64,000 nucleotides of DNA. Source: Pseudomonas serboccidentalis (GTDB lineage: Bacteria > Pseudomonadota > Gammaproteobacteria > Pseudomonadales > Pseudomonadaceae). The number at the start of each line of letters is the position of its first letter. The first letter of the stretch is position 1. The stretch spans positions 744,001-808,000 of the forward strand of contig NZ_CP101655.1 of NCBI RefSeq assembly GCF_028830055.1, given 5' to 3'. The notes under the pieces are model-generated. The model was not told the DNA's origin and made no database searches. It saw only the letters and a list, made by a program, of their open reading frames with translations. The translations under genes and the position numbers were made by a program. Positions 1 through 8,844 of the stretch are shown here, one piece after another.

Positions 1-1
1 G

Positions 2-427
2 ACCTTGCCCGAGTCCCGACGCTTCATGAAGGGGTTGTTTGCCTGGGTCGGGTTTCGTACCACCCACGTTGATTACGAACGGCCCGAGCGTGTGGCCGGG
101 CAGAGCAAGTTCAACGGCTGGCGGCTGTGGAATTTCGCCCTGGAAGGCATCACCAGTTTCAGCACCGAACCGCTGCGAATCTGGACTTACATCGGGGCGA
201 TGGTCTCGCTGGTGTCCTTTGCCTTCGCTATTTTTATCGTGTTGCGCACGCTGATCCACGGCGTGGACATGCCCGGTTATGCCTCCTTGATGGTGGCCGT
301 GACGTTCCTCGGTGGCCTGCAACTGATTGGCATCGGCGTGCTCGGCGAGTACCTGGGCCGCACTTATATCGAATCCAAACGCCGGCCGGTTTTTCTGGTG
401 CGTCGCGTCTACGACCCCAAGGACTGA
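2..427 (+). CDS. GtrB-like polyprenyl-phosphate glycosyltransferase, 3' end only
   Basis: The frame is open from the window edge, so the gene begins upstream and only the last ~141 codons are visible. They match the C-terminal part of GT2-family GtrB/ArnC-type transferases: a short cytoplasmic stretch, two hydrophobic helices (about residues 60-82 and 93-115) and a basic tail containing [13 protein letters not shown]. Family members move a sugar from a nucleotide sugar to undecaprenyl phosphate at the inner membrane. The catalytic domain lies outside the window, so the donor sugar cannot be inferred. The stop is 3 nt before the next start, and the four genes that follow one another here look like one operon with gtrA. 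Confidence 0.85.
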   Translation, partial: TLPESRRFMKGLFAWVGFRTTHVDYERPERVAGQSKFNGWRLWNFALEGITSFSTEPLRIWTYIGAMVSLVSFAFAIFIVLRTLIHGVDMPGYASLMVAVTFLGGLQLIGIGVLGEYLGRTYIESKRRPVFLVRRVYDPKD

Positions 428-430
428 AAC

Positions 431-1141
431 ATGGATCTCAAGGAAACCGACATCCTCGGCGACAGCATCGGTGAGCATTGGTATTACTGCTCCAAGGCCG
501 CTGCAACCCGCCGTTTGCTGGGCGATGCGCCGATCACGCGGATTCTCGACGTGGGTGCCGGCTCGGGTTTTTTCTCCCATCATCTGCTCACCCAAACCGC
601 TGCGCAGGAAGCCTGGTGTGTTGACATCAGTTACCCCGCTGATTCGGACGCGACCACCGTCGGCAAACCGGTGCATTACCGCCGCGATATCGACGCCAGC
701 GATGCGGATCTGGTGTTGCTGATGGACGTGCTGGAGCATGTCGACGACGACCTCGGCCTGCTCAAGGCTTATGTCGATAAAGTGCCGTCCGGCAGCCGTT
801 TCCTGATGACGGTGCCAGCGTTCCAGTTTCTCTGGAGCGGGCACGACGATTTCCTCGAACACAAGCGGCGGTACACCTTGCCGCAGTTCGAAACCCTGGC
901 CCGTGACGCGGGTTTGACTGTGCAGCGCGGTGCCTACTATTTCGGTGCGGTGTTTCCGATCGCGGCGGTGCTGCGTTTGCTGCCCAAAGGGCCACAGGCC
1001 GCAGTGCCGCAGTCTCAGCTCAAACGCCATCACCCATTGGTCAACGGCGTACTGAAGACTCTGTGCAGCCTTGAGCTGCCACTGATGGGCATGAACCGCC
1101 TGGCCGGTCTGAGCGTCTTTGTGCTGGCGCGCAAACCGTGA
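431..1141 (+). CDS. Class I SAM-dependent methyltransferase
   Basis: A 236-residue cytosolic protein with a Rossmann methyltransferase core. SAM motif I is ILDVGAGSGF at residues 38-47, and the post-I/motif II region includes LLMDVLEHVDDD near residue 97, as in the Methyltransf_11/23 families. The substrate is not readable from sequence. It sits between a GtrB-like transferase and GtrA, and its last codon overlaps the gtrA start (GTGA), so it is translationally coupled. The context suggests methylation of a lipid-linked or surface glycan precursor (inference). A generic small-molecule methylase cannot be excluded. Confidence 0.8.
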   Translation: MDLKETDILGDSIGEHWYYCSKAAATRRLLGDAPITRILDVGAGSGFFSHHLLTQTAAQEAWCVDISYPADSDATTVGKPVHYRRDIDASDADLVLLMDVLEHVDDDLGLLKAYVDKVPSGSRFLMTVPAFQFLWSGHDDFLEHKRRYTLPQFETLARDAGLTVQRGAYYFGAVFPIAAVLRLLPKGPQAAVPQSQLKRHHPLVNGVLKTLCSLELPLMGMNRLAGLSVFVLARKP

Positions 1142-1524
1142 CCTCAGCCGACCGATCAGCGTTGATCCAGCGCGGTTTGCGCTTTGCCGTGACCGGTCTG
1201 TTCGTCACCGCTCTGCATGCGCTGGTGGCGGTGCTGTTCATCAATTTTGTTGCGCCTCAACCGCCGCTCGCCAACGGTGTGGCATTTGCCGTGGCGACGG
1301 TGGTGTCCTATGTGATCAATACCACCTGGAGTTTTTCCGCCCGGCTGCATGGCAAAACCCTGCTGCGCTTTCTGCTGGTGTCCTGCGGCGGCTTTCTGTT
1401 GGCGATGTTCGTCGCGTGGGCGGCGCAGATCGCCGGACTGCACTATTTGCTGGGCATCGGCGCTGTGGCACTGATCATTCCGGCCTTCACCTTCGTGCTG
1501 CATAACTTCTGGACGTATCGATGA
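1138..1524 (+). CDS. GtrA family membrane protein (putative lipid-linked sugar flippase)
   Basis: A 128-residue, four-helix membrane protein of the GtrA/DPMS_TM family. Near the N terminus it has FAVTGLFVTALHALV, and mid-protein it has the typical ATVVSYVINTTWSF segment. GtrA proteins are thought to flip undecaprenyl-phosphate sugars made by GtrB to the periplasmic face. The start is GTG at 1138, overlapping the upstream stop by 4 nt. The stop overlaps the next start in an ATGA arrangement. Both overlaps indicate a tight operon with the methyltransferase and the DUF6311 protein. Confidence 0.85.
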   Translation: MTSADRSALIQRGLRFAVTGLFVTALHALVAVLFINFVAPQPPLANGVAFAVATVVSYVINTTWSFSARLHGKTLLRFLLVSCGGFLLAMFVAWAAQIAGLHYLLGIGAVALIIPAFTFVLHNFWTYR

Positions 1525-3605
1525 AGGGTTTGAACAAGCACCCGGCCTTGGCGCTGTTGCCGATCCTGCTGGGGGCGCTGGCGTTTTTTCTGGTGATCGG
1601 CCCGCGTGCCCTCGACCCGCAAAACATTGCCTGGCTCAAGGACGGTGATCCGGCGACGCATTACCTGGGCTGGGCGTTCTTTCGCCATTCGCCCTGGACC
1701 TTTCCCCTCGGGCTGAACCCGTCCTATGGGATGGAACTGGGCAGCTCGATCATTTTTTCCGATTCCAATCCGCTGCTGGCGCTGTTGTTCAAACCGTTCA
1801 ACGGGTGGCTGCCGGAGACGTTCCAGTACTTCGGCGTGTGGTTGTTGCTGTGCTTCGTTCTACAAGCCTGGTTTGCCTGGAAGCTGCTCGGCCTGATCAC
1901 CGACAACCCTGTGTTGCGCCTGCTCGGCGCCGGACTCCTGGTGTTTTCGCCGCCGATGTTTCTGCGTACCGGCGGGCATCTTTCGCTGGTCGGGCACTTC
2001 CTGATTCTCGCGGCGCTGTATCTGGCGCTGCACCCGGTGTTGCAGCGCCGACGCCTGGCGTGGGGCGCGCTGCTGGCCGTGACGGCGCTGGTCCACGCCT
2101 ACCTGTTAGGCATGGTAGCGCTGATCTGGGTGGCGGATCTGTTCGGCAAACTGTGGGCTGGCAAGCTGAGCCGCCGTCAGGTACTGATTGAGCTGGTCAG
2201 CTTGTTCGCGCTGGTGAGCGTGTGTTGCTGGCAGGCGGGTTATTTCAGTCTTTCCGGTGGCACGGTGAGCGGTGGCTTCGGCTTCTATCGAATGAATCTG
2301 CTGTCGCTGGTGGATGCGGACGGTTGGTCGTTTGTCCTGACCGACATTCCCACGGCCGGCGGCGATTACGAAGGTTTCAATTATCTGGGGCTTGGCGTGC
2401 TGTTGTTGGTGCCATTGGCTTTGATCGGCGGGTACCGCAGCGGCATTTCGCTGAAGGCGCTGCTGAGCCGTCGCCCGTTGCTGTTCTGGGCGATGCTCGG
2501 GTTGACGCTGTTCGCGCTGTCGAACCAGATCGGTGTCGGCCTGCAGACCTTCAGTTATCCATTACCGAAGTTCGTGGTGGGGCTTTCGAACATTTTTCGC
2601 GCCTCGGGACGGATGTTCTGGCCGGTGTTTTACGTCATCGTGATACTGCTCACTTATCTGGTGGTGCGCGGCTATCGCCCGCGTATTGCCATGGGGTTGC
2701 TGACGTTGGCGCTGCTGGTGCAAGTCGCCGATACGCGGATTGCCTGGGCCGGTTTGAGAGCGACGAAAATGGTCCCGGAAGCTGCGGCCTGGGTCAGCCC
2801 GATGCATGACCCGTTCTGGGACAGTGCAGCGGCGCATTACAAGAGCATCCGTGCCGTGACACCGAAAAATCAGCCGGACCAATGGCAGGCGATTGCCGAT
2901 TTCGCCGCCACCCACGGGCTGAAAACCGATGCGGCCTACCTGGGGCGTACGAGCCCCAAGGCACTGGAAAAGCTTCAACGCACGACGCAAAGCCAGCTTG
3001 CCAGCGGTCAATACGACACCGATTCCCTGTACATACTCGATGACGACGCGTTGGCGCTGGCGGTAAAAAGCGTTCACAGCGACACCGATCTGTTGACCCG
3101 AGTCGACGACTTTGTCGTGTTGGCGCCGGGCTGGAAACACTGCGCTCAATGCCTGGCGATGGTCGATCAGGGCCGGGCGATGTCGCCAATACCGTTGAGC
3201 CAGCCGGGGCTGGTGCAGACGTTCAATCACAGCACCCGGCAACTGGTCAAAGGCTGGTCCACACCGGAAGCATGGGGCACCTGGAGCGAAGGGCAGGATG
3301 CGGAACTGCTGCTGCGCGTCGCGCCCGGGACGCGTGCGATCGTGATCGATGTCGTAGCGTTCGCCATGCCGCCGAATCTCAGCCAGCGGGTGATCGTCAG
3401 CATCAATGGCGTGGAGGCGTATTCGACGCGTCTGACTCAGGTACAGGACAATCGGCTGGAAATTCCGCTCAGTACGGTGCCGGCCGCCGAGGAATATTTG
3501 AATGTCCGGCTGCATCTGCCCGATGCCGTCAGTCCGAAAAAGCTCGGCTTCAACGACGACGCACGCGTCATGGGCCTGGGATTGAAAACACTGACGGTGC
3601 AGTGA
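1521..3605 (+). CDS. DUF6311-type large integral membrane protein
   Basis: A 694-residue protein. About 430 N-terminal residues form roughly 11-12 hydrophobic helices with a first periplasmic loop containing WLKDGDPATHYLGW. This arrangement resembles GT-C type lipid-sugar-dependent glycosyltransferases. The remaining ~260 residues are soluble and end in a beta-rich region. I recognise it as a DUF6311-type protein; no enzymatic activity is established for it that I know of. The ATGA overlap with gtrA makes it the natural candidate for the enzyme that uses the GtrA/GtrB-supplied sugar in the periplasm (inference). No terminator-like hairpin is evident just after the stop. Confidence 0.7.
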   Translation: MKGLNKHPALALLPILLGALAFFLVIGPRALDPQNIAWLKDGDPATHYLGWAFFRHSPWTFPLGLNPSYGMELGSSIIFSDSNPLLALLFKPFNGWLPETFQYFGVWLLLCFVLQAWFAWKLLGLITDNPVLRLLGAGLLVFSPPMFLRTGGHLSLVGHFLILAALYLALHPVLQRRRLAWGALLAVTALVHAYLLGMVALIWVADLFGKLWAGKLSRRQVLIELVSLFALVSVCCWQAGYFSLSGGTVSGGFGFYRMNLLSLVDADGWSFVLTDIPTAGGDYEGFNYLGLGVLLLVPLALIGGYRSGISLKALLSRRPLLFWAMLGLTLFALSNQIGVGLQTFSYPLPKFVVGLSNIFRASGRMFWPVFYVIVILLTYLVVRGYRPRIAMGLLTLALLVQVADTRIAWAGLRATKMVPEAAAWVSPMHDPFWDSAAAHYKSIRAVTPKNQPDQWQAIADFAATHGLKTDAAYLGRTSPKALEKLQRTTQSQLASGQYDTDSLYILDDDALALAVKSVHSDTDLLTRVDDFVVLAPGWKHCAQCLAMVDQGRAMSPIPLSQPGLVQTFNHSTRQLVKGWSTPEAWGTWSEGQDAELLLRVAPGTRAIVIDVVAFAMPPNLSQRVIVSINGVEAYSTRLTQVQDNRLEIPLSTVPAAEEYLNVRLHLPDAVSPKKLGFNDDARVMGLGLKTLTVQ

Positions 3606-3694
3606 AATTGTTCAACAAGCGGCCAATCGTCTGATAGACGCCAGTCCCAGGGACTTCATACACTGCCCGCAGTCTGGGGATCGGGGGGCAATGG

Positions 3695-4615
3695 ATGAAT
3701 CGAAATGAACTACGCAAGGCCGACATCAACCTGATGGTGGTGTTCGAAACCTTGATGCTCGAACGCAACGTGACCCGGGCGGCGGAGAAGCTGTTTCTCG
3801 GCCAGCCGACCATCAGCTCGGCGCTCAATCGCTTGCGCGCTATGTTCAATGATCCGCTGTTCATCCGCGTCGGCCATCGCATGGAACCGACCGCCCGCGC
3901 CGAGGAACTCTTCCGGCATCTTTCGCCGGCCCTCGATTCGTTGTCGGTGGCGCTGAGCCTGACCCACCAATTCGATCCTGCCGTGAGTAACATGACCTTT
4001 CGCATCGGCCTTTCCGATGATGTCGAGTTCGGTCTGTTGCCACCGCTGTTGCGCGCCTTGCGCCAAGAGGCGCCGAAAGTCGTATTCGTGGTGCAGCACG
4101 TCGATTACTGGCGCATCCCCGACCTGCTGGCCGCCGGCGACATCACCGTCGGCATCAGCCAGACCCGAGGCCTGCCGGCCAATGCCAAGCGCAAACTGCT
4201 GCGGCATATCCAGCCGAGCATCCTGCGCGCCGATGCTTCGGATTCGCCGCTGACTCTCGATGAATACTGCTCACGCCCGCATGTGTTGGTTTCCCACACC
4301 GCCAACATCAGCGGCTATGCCGATGAGTGGCTAGCGGAAATCGGCCGCACCCGGCATGTGGTGCTGTCGGTGCCGCAATACAGTGCGTTGCCGGCGTTGC
4401 TGGCCGGCACCGACCTGATCGCCAGCCTGCCGGACTACACCGCCGAAGCCATGGCCGCCTCTGGCCGGTTGTTCAAGGAACCGTTTCCGTTCAAGACCCC
4501 GATGCTCGATCTGTCGATGGTCTGGCTCAGCCATGTCGACAGCGATCCGGCCGAGCGCTGGCTGCGTTCGCGGCTTGAGGCGTTCATGAGTGAGCGGCCA
4601 CTGACCGCACCCTGA
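3695..4615 (+). CDS. LysR-family transcriptional regulator
   Basis: A 306-residue LysR-type regulator. The winged HTH occupies residues ~10-70, with the helix pair at 25-45 (NVTRAAEKLFLGQPTISSAL) and the wing DPLFIRVGHRMEPT. The substrate-binding domain follows from ~95. It belongs to the NodD/LeuO-like branch, judging from the ADINLMVVFETL opening. The target is unknown: the upstream operon ends 90 nt away on the same strand, and the next gene (ltrA-like) is on the same strand after a palindromic repeat, so there is no divergent partner to point to a regulon. Confidence 0.88.
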   Translation: MNRNELRKADINLMVVFETLMLERNVTRAAEKLFLGQPTISSALNRLRAMFNDPLFIRVGHRMEPTARAEELFRHLSPALDSLSVALSLTHQFDPAVSNMTFRIGLSDDVEFGLLPPLLRALRQEAPKVVFVVQHVDYWRIPDLLAAGDITVGISQTRGLPANAKRKLLRHIQPSILRADASDSPLTLDEYCSRPHVLVSHTANISGYADEWLAEIGRTRHVVLSVPQYSALPALLAGTDLIASLPDYTAEAMAASGRLFKEPFPFKTPMLDLSMVWLSHVDSDPAERWLRSRLEAFMSERPLTAP

Positions 4616-4633
4616 TTCCCAACACCAATCTCC

Positions 4634-4722
4634 TGTAGGAGTGAGCCTGCTCGCGAAAGCGCTGGGTCAGACAACATTGATGTGACTGACACGCCCTCAT
4701 CGCGAGCAGGCTCACTCCTACA
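4634..4722. repeat. Palindromic intergenic repeat, family B (REP doublet)
   Basis: Left arm TGTAGGAGTGAGCCTGCTCG and its complement at the right end form a long imperfect inverted repeat. The inner spacer holds GGTCAGACAACA and ends with a CTGACA segment, also found in the copies at 19573 and 48137. It lies 18 nt past the LysR gene stop. This is one of 20 such elements in the window. Confidence 0.9.
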
Positions 4723-4791
4723 CGGGTGTTGCGTTCGTCTGGCCGGGCTGCTTTGCTCAATGGCAATGATCCCCGGGTGGAGACCTGTCCC

Positions 4792-6000
4792 ATGAGCATT
4801 TCCCGTTCGTTGCTGCGTGGGCGCGGCAGTCTCGACAGTGGCAAGGTCGGCATGGTCGAGCTGTTTTTCGATCTGGTGTTCGTCTTTGCCGTGACTCAGT
4901 TGTCGCATTCGCTGCTCGCGGATTTGTCGATACTCGGCGCAGTGCGGGTAGCGCTGCTGATGGTCGCGGTGTGGTGGGTGTGGATTTTCACCTCGTGGAT
5001 CACCAACTGGCTCGACCCGGAAAAACTGCCGATCCGTGTCGGATTGTTCGGGCTGATGATCGCCGGCCTGTTGCTGTCGTCATCGATTCCCAAGGCCTTT
5101 ACCGAGCGCGGGCTGATGTTTGCCTCGGCGTTCGTATTCATGCAGGTCGGGCGCACGCTGTTCGCGATCTGGGCGGTACGCGGCGAATCACTGGGCATGA
5201 CCCGCAATTTCCAGCGCATTCTGGCGTGGCTGATGTTCTCCGGAGTGTTCTGGATGGCGGGGGCGTTTCTCGAAGGCCAGCAGCGTCTGCTGTGTTGGGC
5301 GCTGGCGCTGCTGATCGAGCTGATTTCACCTTCGCTGTATTTCTGGGTGCCGGGGCTGGGGCGTTCGTCGCTGAGCGACTGGAACGTCGAAGGCAATCAC
5401 ATGGCCGAACGTTGCGCACTGTTTGTGATCATTGCCTTGGGGGAATCATTGCTGGTCACCGGCGCGACGTTCGCCGAGCTGACGCTGAGCGTCACCGGGG
5501 TCATCGCGTTTCTGGTGGCGGTGCTGGGCAGCATCGGCATGTGGTGGGTGTACTTCGACAGCGGTGCCGAGCGTGCGCATCACCGCATCGCGCATTCGAG
5601 CGATCCCGGGCGTCAGGCGCGAATCGCCTACACGTACCTGCATGTGCTGATCGTCGCCGGGGTGATCGTCAGTGCAGTGGCCGACGAGTTGGTGCTGGTG
5701 CACCCGGATCACGCCAGTGACGCCGGCATTCTGGTGATCGTGGGCGGACCATGGCTGTTTCTGTTGGGCAATGCGCTGTTCAAGTGGGTCATGTCCGACC
5801 GGCCGCTGCCGCCGTTGTCGCATGTGGCCGGGCTGGTGTTGCTCACGCTGGCGCTGCCACTGGCGTTGAACCACTGGTTTTCGGCGCTGATGCTCGGGGC
5901 GCTGACCACGGCGATCGTGGTGTTGGTCGCGCTCTGGGAAACCCTGGCAGTGCGTCAGACGTTAACCTCGATACCGTCAGAAAAACCCGCAGGAGAGTAG
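4792..6000 (+). CDS. ltrA: Low temperature requirement protein A (LtrA) family membrane protein
   Basis: Starting at ATG 4792 gives 402 residues (MSISRSLLRG...), with a purine-rich GTGGAG 9 nt upstream. A longer reading from 4726 would run back towards the repeat and is less likely. The hallmark VELFFDLVFVFAVTQLSH lies at residues ~21-38, and the rest is about 12 hydrophobic helices. LtrA was named from a Listeria mutant unable to grow in the cold. Its molecular role is unsettled, so the symbol is only a family label. It is a single gene followed 53 nt later by the isomerase on the same strand. Confidence 0.8.
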   Translation: MSISRSLLRGRGSLDSGKVGMVELFFDLVFVFAVTQLSHSLLADLSILGAVRVALLMVAVWWVWIFTSWITNWLDPEKLPIRVGLFGLMIAGLLLSSSIPKAFTERGLMFASAFVFMQVGRTLFAIWAVRGESLGMTRNFQRILAWLMFSGVFWMAGAFLEGQQRLLCWALALLIELISPSLYFWVPGLGRSSLSDWNVEGNHMAERCALFVIIALGESLLVTGATFAELTLSVTGVIAFLVAVLGSIGMWWVYFDSGAERAHHRIAHSSDPGRQARIAYTYLHVLIVAGVIVSAVADELVLVHPDHASDAGILVIVGGPWLFLLGNALFKWVMSDRPLPPLSHVAGLVLLTLALPLALNHWFSALMLGALTTAIVVLVALWETLAVRQTLTSIPSEKPAGE

Positions 6001-6053
6001 GGCGGTGCTGTGGTATATGTACGACCTTTCTGCCGATTGACTGGAGCACTGCC

Positions 6054-6419
6054 ATGCCACACCTGCACATGGAATACACCGCCAACTTGCCGCAGTTGAA
6101 CGCCGATGTGGCGTTGATCCGGCTCAACAACACGCTGGTGGCTTCCGGTCAGTTCGCAGCGGAGTTCGATATCAAGAGCCGGGCGGTGAAGATCGAGAGC
6201 TTCAAGGTCGGTACCGGTATGGGCGAGCGCGCCTTTGTCCACGTGAAGCTGGCACTGCTCAGCGGTCGTTCGCCACAGATCAAGAAGCAGCTCTCGGAGA
6301 GCTTGCTGGCGGTGTTGCAGGATCTGTGCGAATGGCCGAGCGGGGTTGAAGTGCAGTTGTGCGTTGAGTTGCTCGATATCGACCGCGATTCCTACACCAA
6401 AACTGCCATCGGCGTGTAG
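6054..6419 (+). CDS. 5-carboxymethyl-2-hydroxymuconate delta-isomerase (CHMI) family protein
   Basis: A 121-residue protein of the tautomerase superfamily. After removal of Met, the expected N-terminal catalytic proline is present (MPHLHMEYTANL). CHMI (HpaF/HpcD) isomerises 5-carboxymethyl-2-hydroxymuconate in homoprotocatechuate catabolism. No other homoprotocatechuate gene lies nearby, so it is an orphan whose true substrate may differ (inference). A CTGGAG element lies 7 nt before the ATG. It converges with the LysR gene on the other strand, with 3 nt between the stops. Confidence 0.82.
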   Translation: MPHLHMEYTANLPQLNADVALIRLNNTLVASGQFAAEFDIKSRAVKIESFKVGTGMGERAFVHVKLALLSGRSPQIKKQLSESLLAVLQDLCEWPSGVEVQLCVELLDIDRDSYTKTAIGV

Positions 6420-6422
6420 GAC

Positions 6423-7358
6423 TCAGGCCGCTTCCAGCTCACTGCACACCTTGATCACCTGTTCGCGCAGCCAGACGTTGGCGCTGTCCTGATCGGCGGC
6501 CTGGCTCCACTGCATGTCGAGGGTAAACCCCGGCAGGCCGTTCGGCGCCTCGCAGTGATTGAACACCGCTTCATTGGTCAGCAGGCGCTGGATACGCCGG
6601 GGCAGGGTGAGGATGAAGTCAGTGCCGGTGATCATCTTCAACGCCGCACTGTAGCTGTTGGAGCGCGCGACGATCTGCCGTTTCTGCGCCTGACGCGCCA
6701 GCCAGCCGTCGACCATGTTGGTGGTGGAAGTCCACGGTGTCGGGAACACGTGCCGTCGTTCGGTGAAGGCCTGCAGACTCAGGCGCGGTTCCAGCGGTGT
6801 GGCGCGTTTGTCGAAGACACAGACCAGATCGTCCTCCAGCAACATCCGCGACTTGAGGTCGGTGTGGCTGCGGTGGAAGTTGGGGCCGAAGCCGATCACC
6901 AGATCGAGGCTGCCGTCGCGCAGTTCGTCGGCGGGCACGTCGGTCTCGAACTTGTGCATGTTGACCATCACCGGCAAATCGTCGAAGTCGAAACGCTTCA
7001 ACAGACGCGGCAACACCAGTTGCTCGAAATATTCCGGGGCACAGATATTGAAGGTCACCGCTTGCCGGGTCGGATCGAACGTCGGGGCGCCGGCGTGGCA
7101 CAGGTTGATGCTTTCGAGGATCTTTTGCACGTGGCCGTACATGGTGCCGGCCTTGTAGGTGGGGCGCATGCCGGTGCGAGTGTTGATGAACAGTTCATCC
7201 TCGAAACTGGTGCGCAATTTTTTCAGGCAATAGCTGACGGTGGACTGGCTGACGCACAGCGTTTCCGAGACGTCGGTGACGCTGCTCTGCTCATACACGG
7301 CGATAAACACCATGAGGTCCTGCATGTCGAGCTTTCGAAGCAAGTTACTGTTCAGCAT
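6423..7358 (-). CDS. LysR-family transcriptional regulator
   Basis: A 311-residue LysR-type regulator. The HTH lies at residues ~26-47 (SVTDVSETLCVSQSTVSYCL), followed by a wing region and a co-inducer domain from ~100. Like the regulator at 3695 it belongs to the NodD/LeuO-like branch (LRKLDMQDLMVFIAVYEQ). It is transcribed in the same direction as the CynX-type exporter 199 nt upstream, so a regulatory link is possible but not shown. The intergenic stretch 7359-7557 holds a weak hairpin and nothing else I can name. Confidence 0.88.
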   Translation of the reverse strand: MLNSNLLRKLDMQDLMVFIAVYEQSSVTDVSETLCVSQSTVSYCLKKLRTSFEDELFINTRTGMRPTYKAGTMYGHVQKILESINLCHAGAPTFDPTRQAVTFNICAPEYFEQLVLPRLLKRFDFDDLPVMVNMHKFETDVPADELRDGSLDLVIGFGPNFHRSHTDLKSRMLLEDDLVCVFDKRATPLEPRLSLQAFTERRHVFPTPWTSTTNMVDGWLARQAQKRQIVARSNSYSAALKMITGTDFILTLPRRIQRLLTNEAVFNHCEAPNGLPGFTLDMQWSQAADQDSANVWLREQVIKVCSELEAA

Positions 7359-7529
7359 CCGTTCCGTCTCGCTGTGCTCCTTGCGCTGAATCCGCGCAAA
7401 CGTGTGCGCATGATCGTAACGGAACGATGGTGCCAGGACAAAGCCCTGTAGGACGTTTCAATGTCAGTTGTGGGACAGAAAGTTTTAGTAACACGACGTC
7501 GCCAGACAAACCGCAGAAAGATGGCAAGA

Positions 7530-7548
7530 AGCCTCTAGCCAGCGAGGC
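7530..7548 (-). terminator. Weak hairpin after the CynX-like exporter gene
   Basis: AGCCTC and GAGGCT form a 6-bp stem with a 7-nt loop, 10 nt past the exporter stop. On the minus strand it is followed by TCTTG, with no real T-run. It could be a weak intrinsic terminator; confidence is low. Confidence 0.35.
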
Positions 7549-7557
7549 TGTTCGGCC

Positions 7558-8739
7558 TCAATGAATGTGTCGGGCGTACTGCCGTGGGTCGAAGCGCAGC
7601 ACCATCAGCAGCATCACGATCATCACTGCGGTCAGCGACCACCACGCCCATTCGAAGCTGCCGAGGCGGTCGCGGAGGATGCCGGCCAACAGCGGCGAAA
7701 GCCCGGCGATCAAATAGCCGATGCCTTGCACGAACGCGGTCAGGCCACCGGCGCGCTGCGGGTTGTCGAGGTGATCGAGCGAGACGATCAGACTCATCGG
7801 AAACAGTCCGCCAATGCCCAGTCCCAGCAGGCACGGCCACAGCAGGCTCAGGTGTTGCGGGCTGAGGATCAGCCCACAGAAGCCGCCAATGATCAGCAGC
7901 AGCAACGCCGCCAGAACCACGCGTCGATCACGGCTGCGGTTGGCGATGGCCGGTGTCAGCAGCCCGGAAATCACCTCCATGGCCGTCAGAAAACCCAACA
8001 GCAGGCCGGCGTGTTGTTCGCTCCAGCCTTGCTCCACGTAATACGGCGCCAGCCAGGCGAGTACGCAGGTGTAGGACGCTGTACCCAGACCGAAGAAGAC
8101 AGCGAGTAACCACGCGCGGGAATTGCCGAAGAACGATTGTTTTCCTACTGGCGTGTTCTGCCTGGATGACGTGGTCGGTTGTGTCCACCAGACCAGCAAC
8201 GCGAGCAAGGCCAGCACCGCCCAGATTGCCAGCCCGATGCGCCAGCTGCCGGTCTGCACCCTCACCAGTGGCGCAAACGAGGCGGCCAGTGCGGCGCCGC
8301 CCATGATCGAGGTCACATACAAACCCATGCACAGCGCCACGCTGTCGGGAAAGCGTGACTTGATCAGCGCTGGCATCAACGCCTGAACCAAGGCGATGCC
8401 CATCCCCGCCAGTACCGCGCTGCCAATCAACTGCGCCGCCGAATCGAGCCACAGCCGCGACAGTGTCGCCAGCCCGATAATCAACAGCGACAGGATCACC
8501 GTGCGCTGCTCGCCCAGACGCCGACTGATGCCGACGCCGAAAAACATTGCCAGCCCCATTGCCATTACCGGCAGCATGGTCAGCAGCGAAGCCAGGCTGA
8601 AACTCAGGGGAATGTCGCCGCGTATGGCCGACAGCAAGGGGCCGACCGCGGCCATCGACGGGCGCAGATTGAGCGCGACGAGCATGATACCGAGCATCAG
8701 CCAGACAGCGGGGCGAGCGGTGGCGCGAACGTTTTCCAT
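7558..8739 (-). CDS. MFS transporter, CynX/NimT type
   Basis: A 393-residue major facilitator with 12 predicted helices. The N-terminal LVALNLRPSMAAVGPLL segment is characteristic of the CynX/NimT (cyanate / 2-nitroimidazole transporter) family. It probably moves a small organic anion or drug across the inner membrane. The substrate is not deducible, since no cyanase or other metabolic gene is adjacent. It diverges from rnd across a 356-bp gap that contains a palindromic repeat. The ATG at 8739 is in frame with the first helix and is the best start. Confidence 0.82.
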   Translation of the reverse strand: MENVRATARPAVWLMLGIMLVALNLRPSMAAVGPLLSAIRGDIPLSFSLASLLTMLPVMAMGLAMFFGVGISRRLGEQRTVILSLLIIGLATLSRLWLDSAAQLIGSAVLAGMGIALVQALMPALIKSRFPDSVALCMGLYVTSIMGGAALAASFAPLVRVQTGSWRIGLAIWAVLALLALLVWWTQPTTSSRQNTPVGKQSFFGNSRAWLLAVFFGLGTASYTCVLAWLAPYYVEQGWSEQHAGLLLGFLTAMEVISGLLTPAIANRSRDRRVVLAALLLLIIGGFCGLILSPQHLSLLWPCLLGLGIGGLFPMSLIVSLDHLDNPQRAGGLTAFVQGIGYLIAGLSPLLAGILRDRLGSFEWAWWSLTAVMIVMLLMVLRFDPRQYARHIH

Positions 8740-8844
8740 CGGCAGACTCTGGATTGCGGAGGCTGTCGATTAGGCGGCGCGCCGCACGTATCGGCAAATC
8801 AGATTTCCCGAGTACTATTTAAAAACTAAATATGACTCTCCCCG

